Shown here in pieces: positions 63,690 through 64,000 of a stretch of 64,000 nucleotides of DNA (within the stretch, counting starts at the first letter, position 1; each line of letters starts with the position of its first letter). A program made the position numbers and the translations under genes. The notes below the pieces were generated by a model. The model saw nothing but the letters and a program-made list of their open reading frames with translations, was not told where the DNA came from and searched no databases. The stretch is from Maylandia zebra (Eukaryota; Chordata; Actinopteri; Cichliformes; Cichlidae), in assembly GCF_041146795.1 (NCBI RefSeq), contig NC_135169.1:13223585-13287584 (forward strand), given 5' to 3'.

Positions 63690-63955
63690 ACATTGGAAGG
63701 AGCCAGTTCACCCAGTTGATGCCCCCTGGATGCCTCGTAGGTGAGGTATTCCAGTTATGTCCTATCAGGAGGAGGCACCAGGGCAGATCCAGGATTTGCT
63801 CAAGAGATTATATCTCACAAATGGCTTGGGAACAACTCGGTGTCCCCTCTGGATAAATTAGAGGAGGTGGTGAAGGAAACCTGGGCTTTTCTGCTCAGAC
63901 TGCTGCCCCCACAACCCTAACCTGGATAATCGGTAGAAAATGGCTGGATGGAAGT
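63690..63955 (+). mobile_element. LINE 3'-end fragment (same family as 50620-51300)
   Basis: Degenerate plus-strand sequence translates in pieces to 'WKEPVHPVDAPWMP' and 'WLGTTRCP' across several stops. In nucleotides it parallels the reverse complement of 50653-50900 (for example 'ggcttgggaacaactcggtg', 'cagactgctgcccccaca'). It ends 'aatggctggatgg', the usual 3' tail. It lies in an intron of the downstream gene. Confidence 0.65.
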
Positions 63956-64000
63956 GTAATAGTGAACATTAAGCCTAAATAATTGTTTAAAATAGTTTAC

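Overview
The window looks like nuclear DNA of a percomorph (cichlid-like) bony fish. It has spliced vertebrate genes with GT/AG introns, a dense load of typical teleost DNA transposons (hAT, Tc1, PIF/Harbinger, piggyBac-like), LINE and SINE fragments, long microsatellites and no operon structure. Everything here is read by eye; no database search was run.

Four protein-coding host genes are visible. (1) At 2671-5553 (+) a short Fc-receptor-like gene encodes a split signal peptide, two Ig domains, one membrane helix and a very short tail. (2) At about 16850-44780 (+) a large secreted mucosal-type gene encodes a signal peptide, then five nearly identical tandem copies of a D8C/D10C (uromodulin-type) exon, an SRCR exon and a 42-bp linker exon, followed by a VWD domain, C8, a cysteine-rich EGF/TIL-like module and a ZP domain ending after a basic RRRR site. 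The spliced frame closes without error to about 2,028 residues. (3) At 47781-59322 (-) lies nephronectin (npnt): N-terminal cysteine-rich module, EGF-like repeats, Thr/Pro-rich linker, RGD and a C-terminal MAM domain, 13 coding exons and 589 residues. (4) From 62057 (+) to the window edge runs the 5' part of a cysteine-rich secreted or membrane protein that I do not recognise.

The rest is mobile DNA. Region 1-1650 holds a hAT element inside an older interspersed repeat. Region 7.1-11.06 kb is a three-level nest: a hAT element is split by a solo LTR, which is split by an almost intact PIF/Harbinger element carrying both its genes. Region 11.9-12.97 kb is a transposon with perfect 47-bp inverted ends whose right arm has expanded into a roughly 750-bp minisatellite. 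Region 13.6-16.7 kb holds a GC-rich repeat, a GATA array and a decayed hAT gene. The introns of gene 2 contain a Penelope-like fragment with a GIY-YIG domain, hAT and piggyBac-like MITEs, a 31-bp minisatellite, a Tc1 relic and LTR remnants. The npnt introns contain LINE, SINE and hAT remnants, plus CA/TG runs that sit directly on two splice sites.

The most notable item is gene 2. A D8C-SRCR cassette built only of phase-1 exons, each a multiple of three bases, has been amplified in tandem very recently, introns included, inside a gene that also carries VWD-C8-ZP modules. Such a structure can change copy number without breaking the reading frame.
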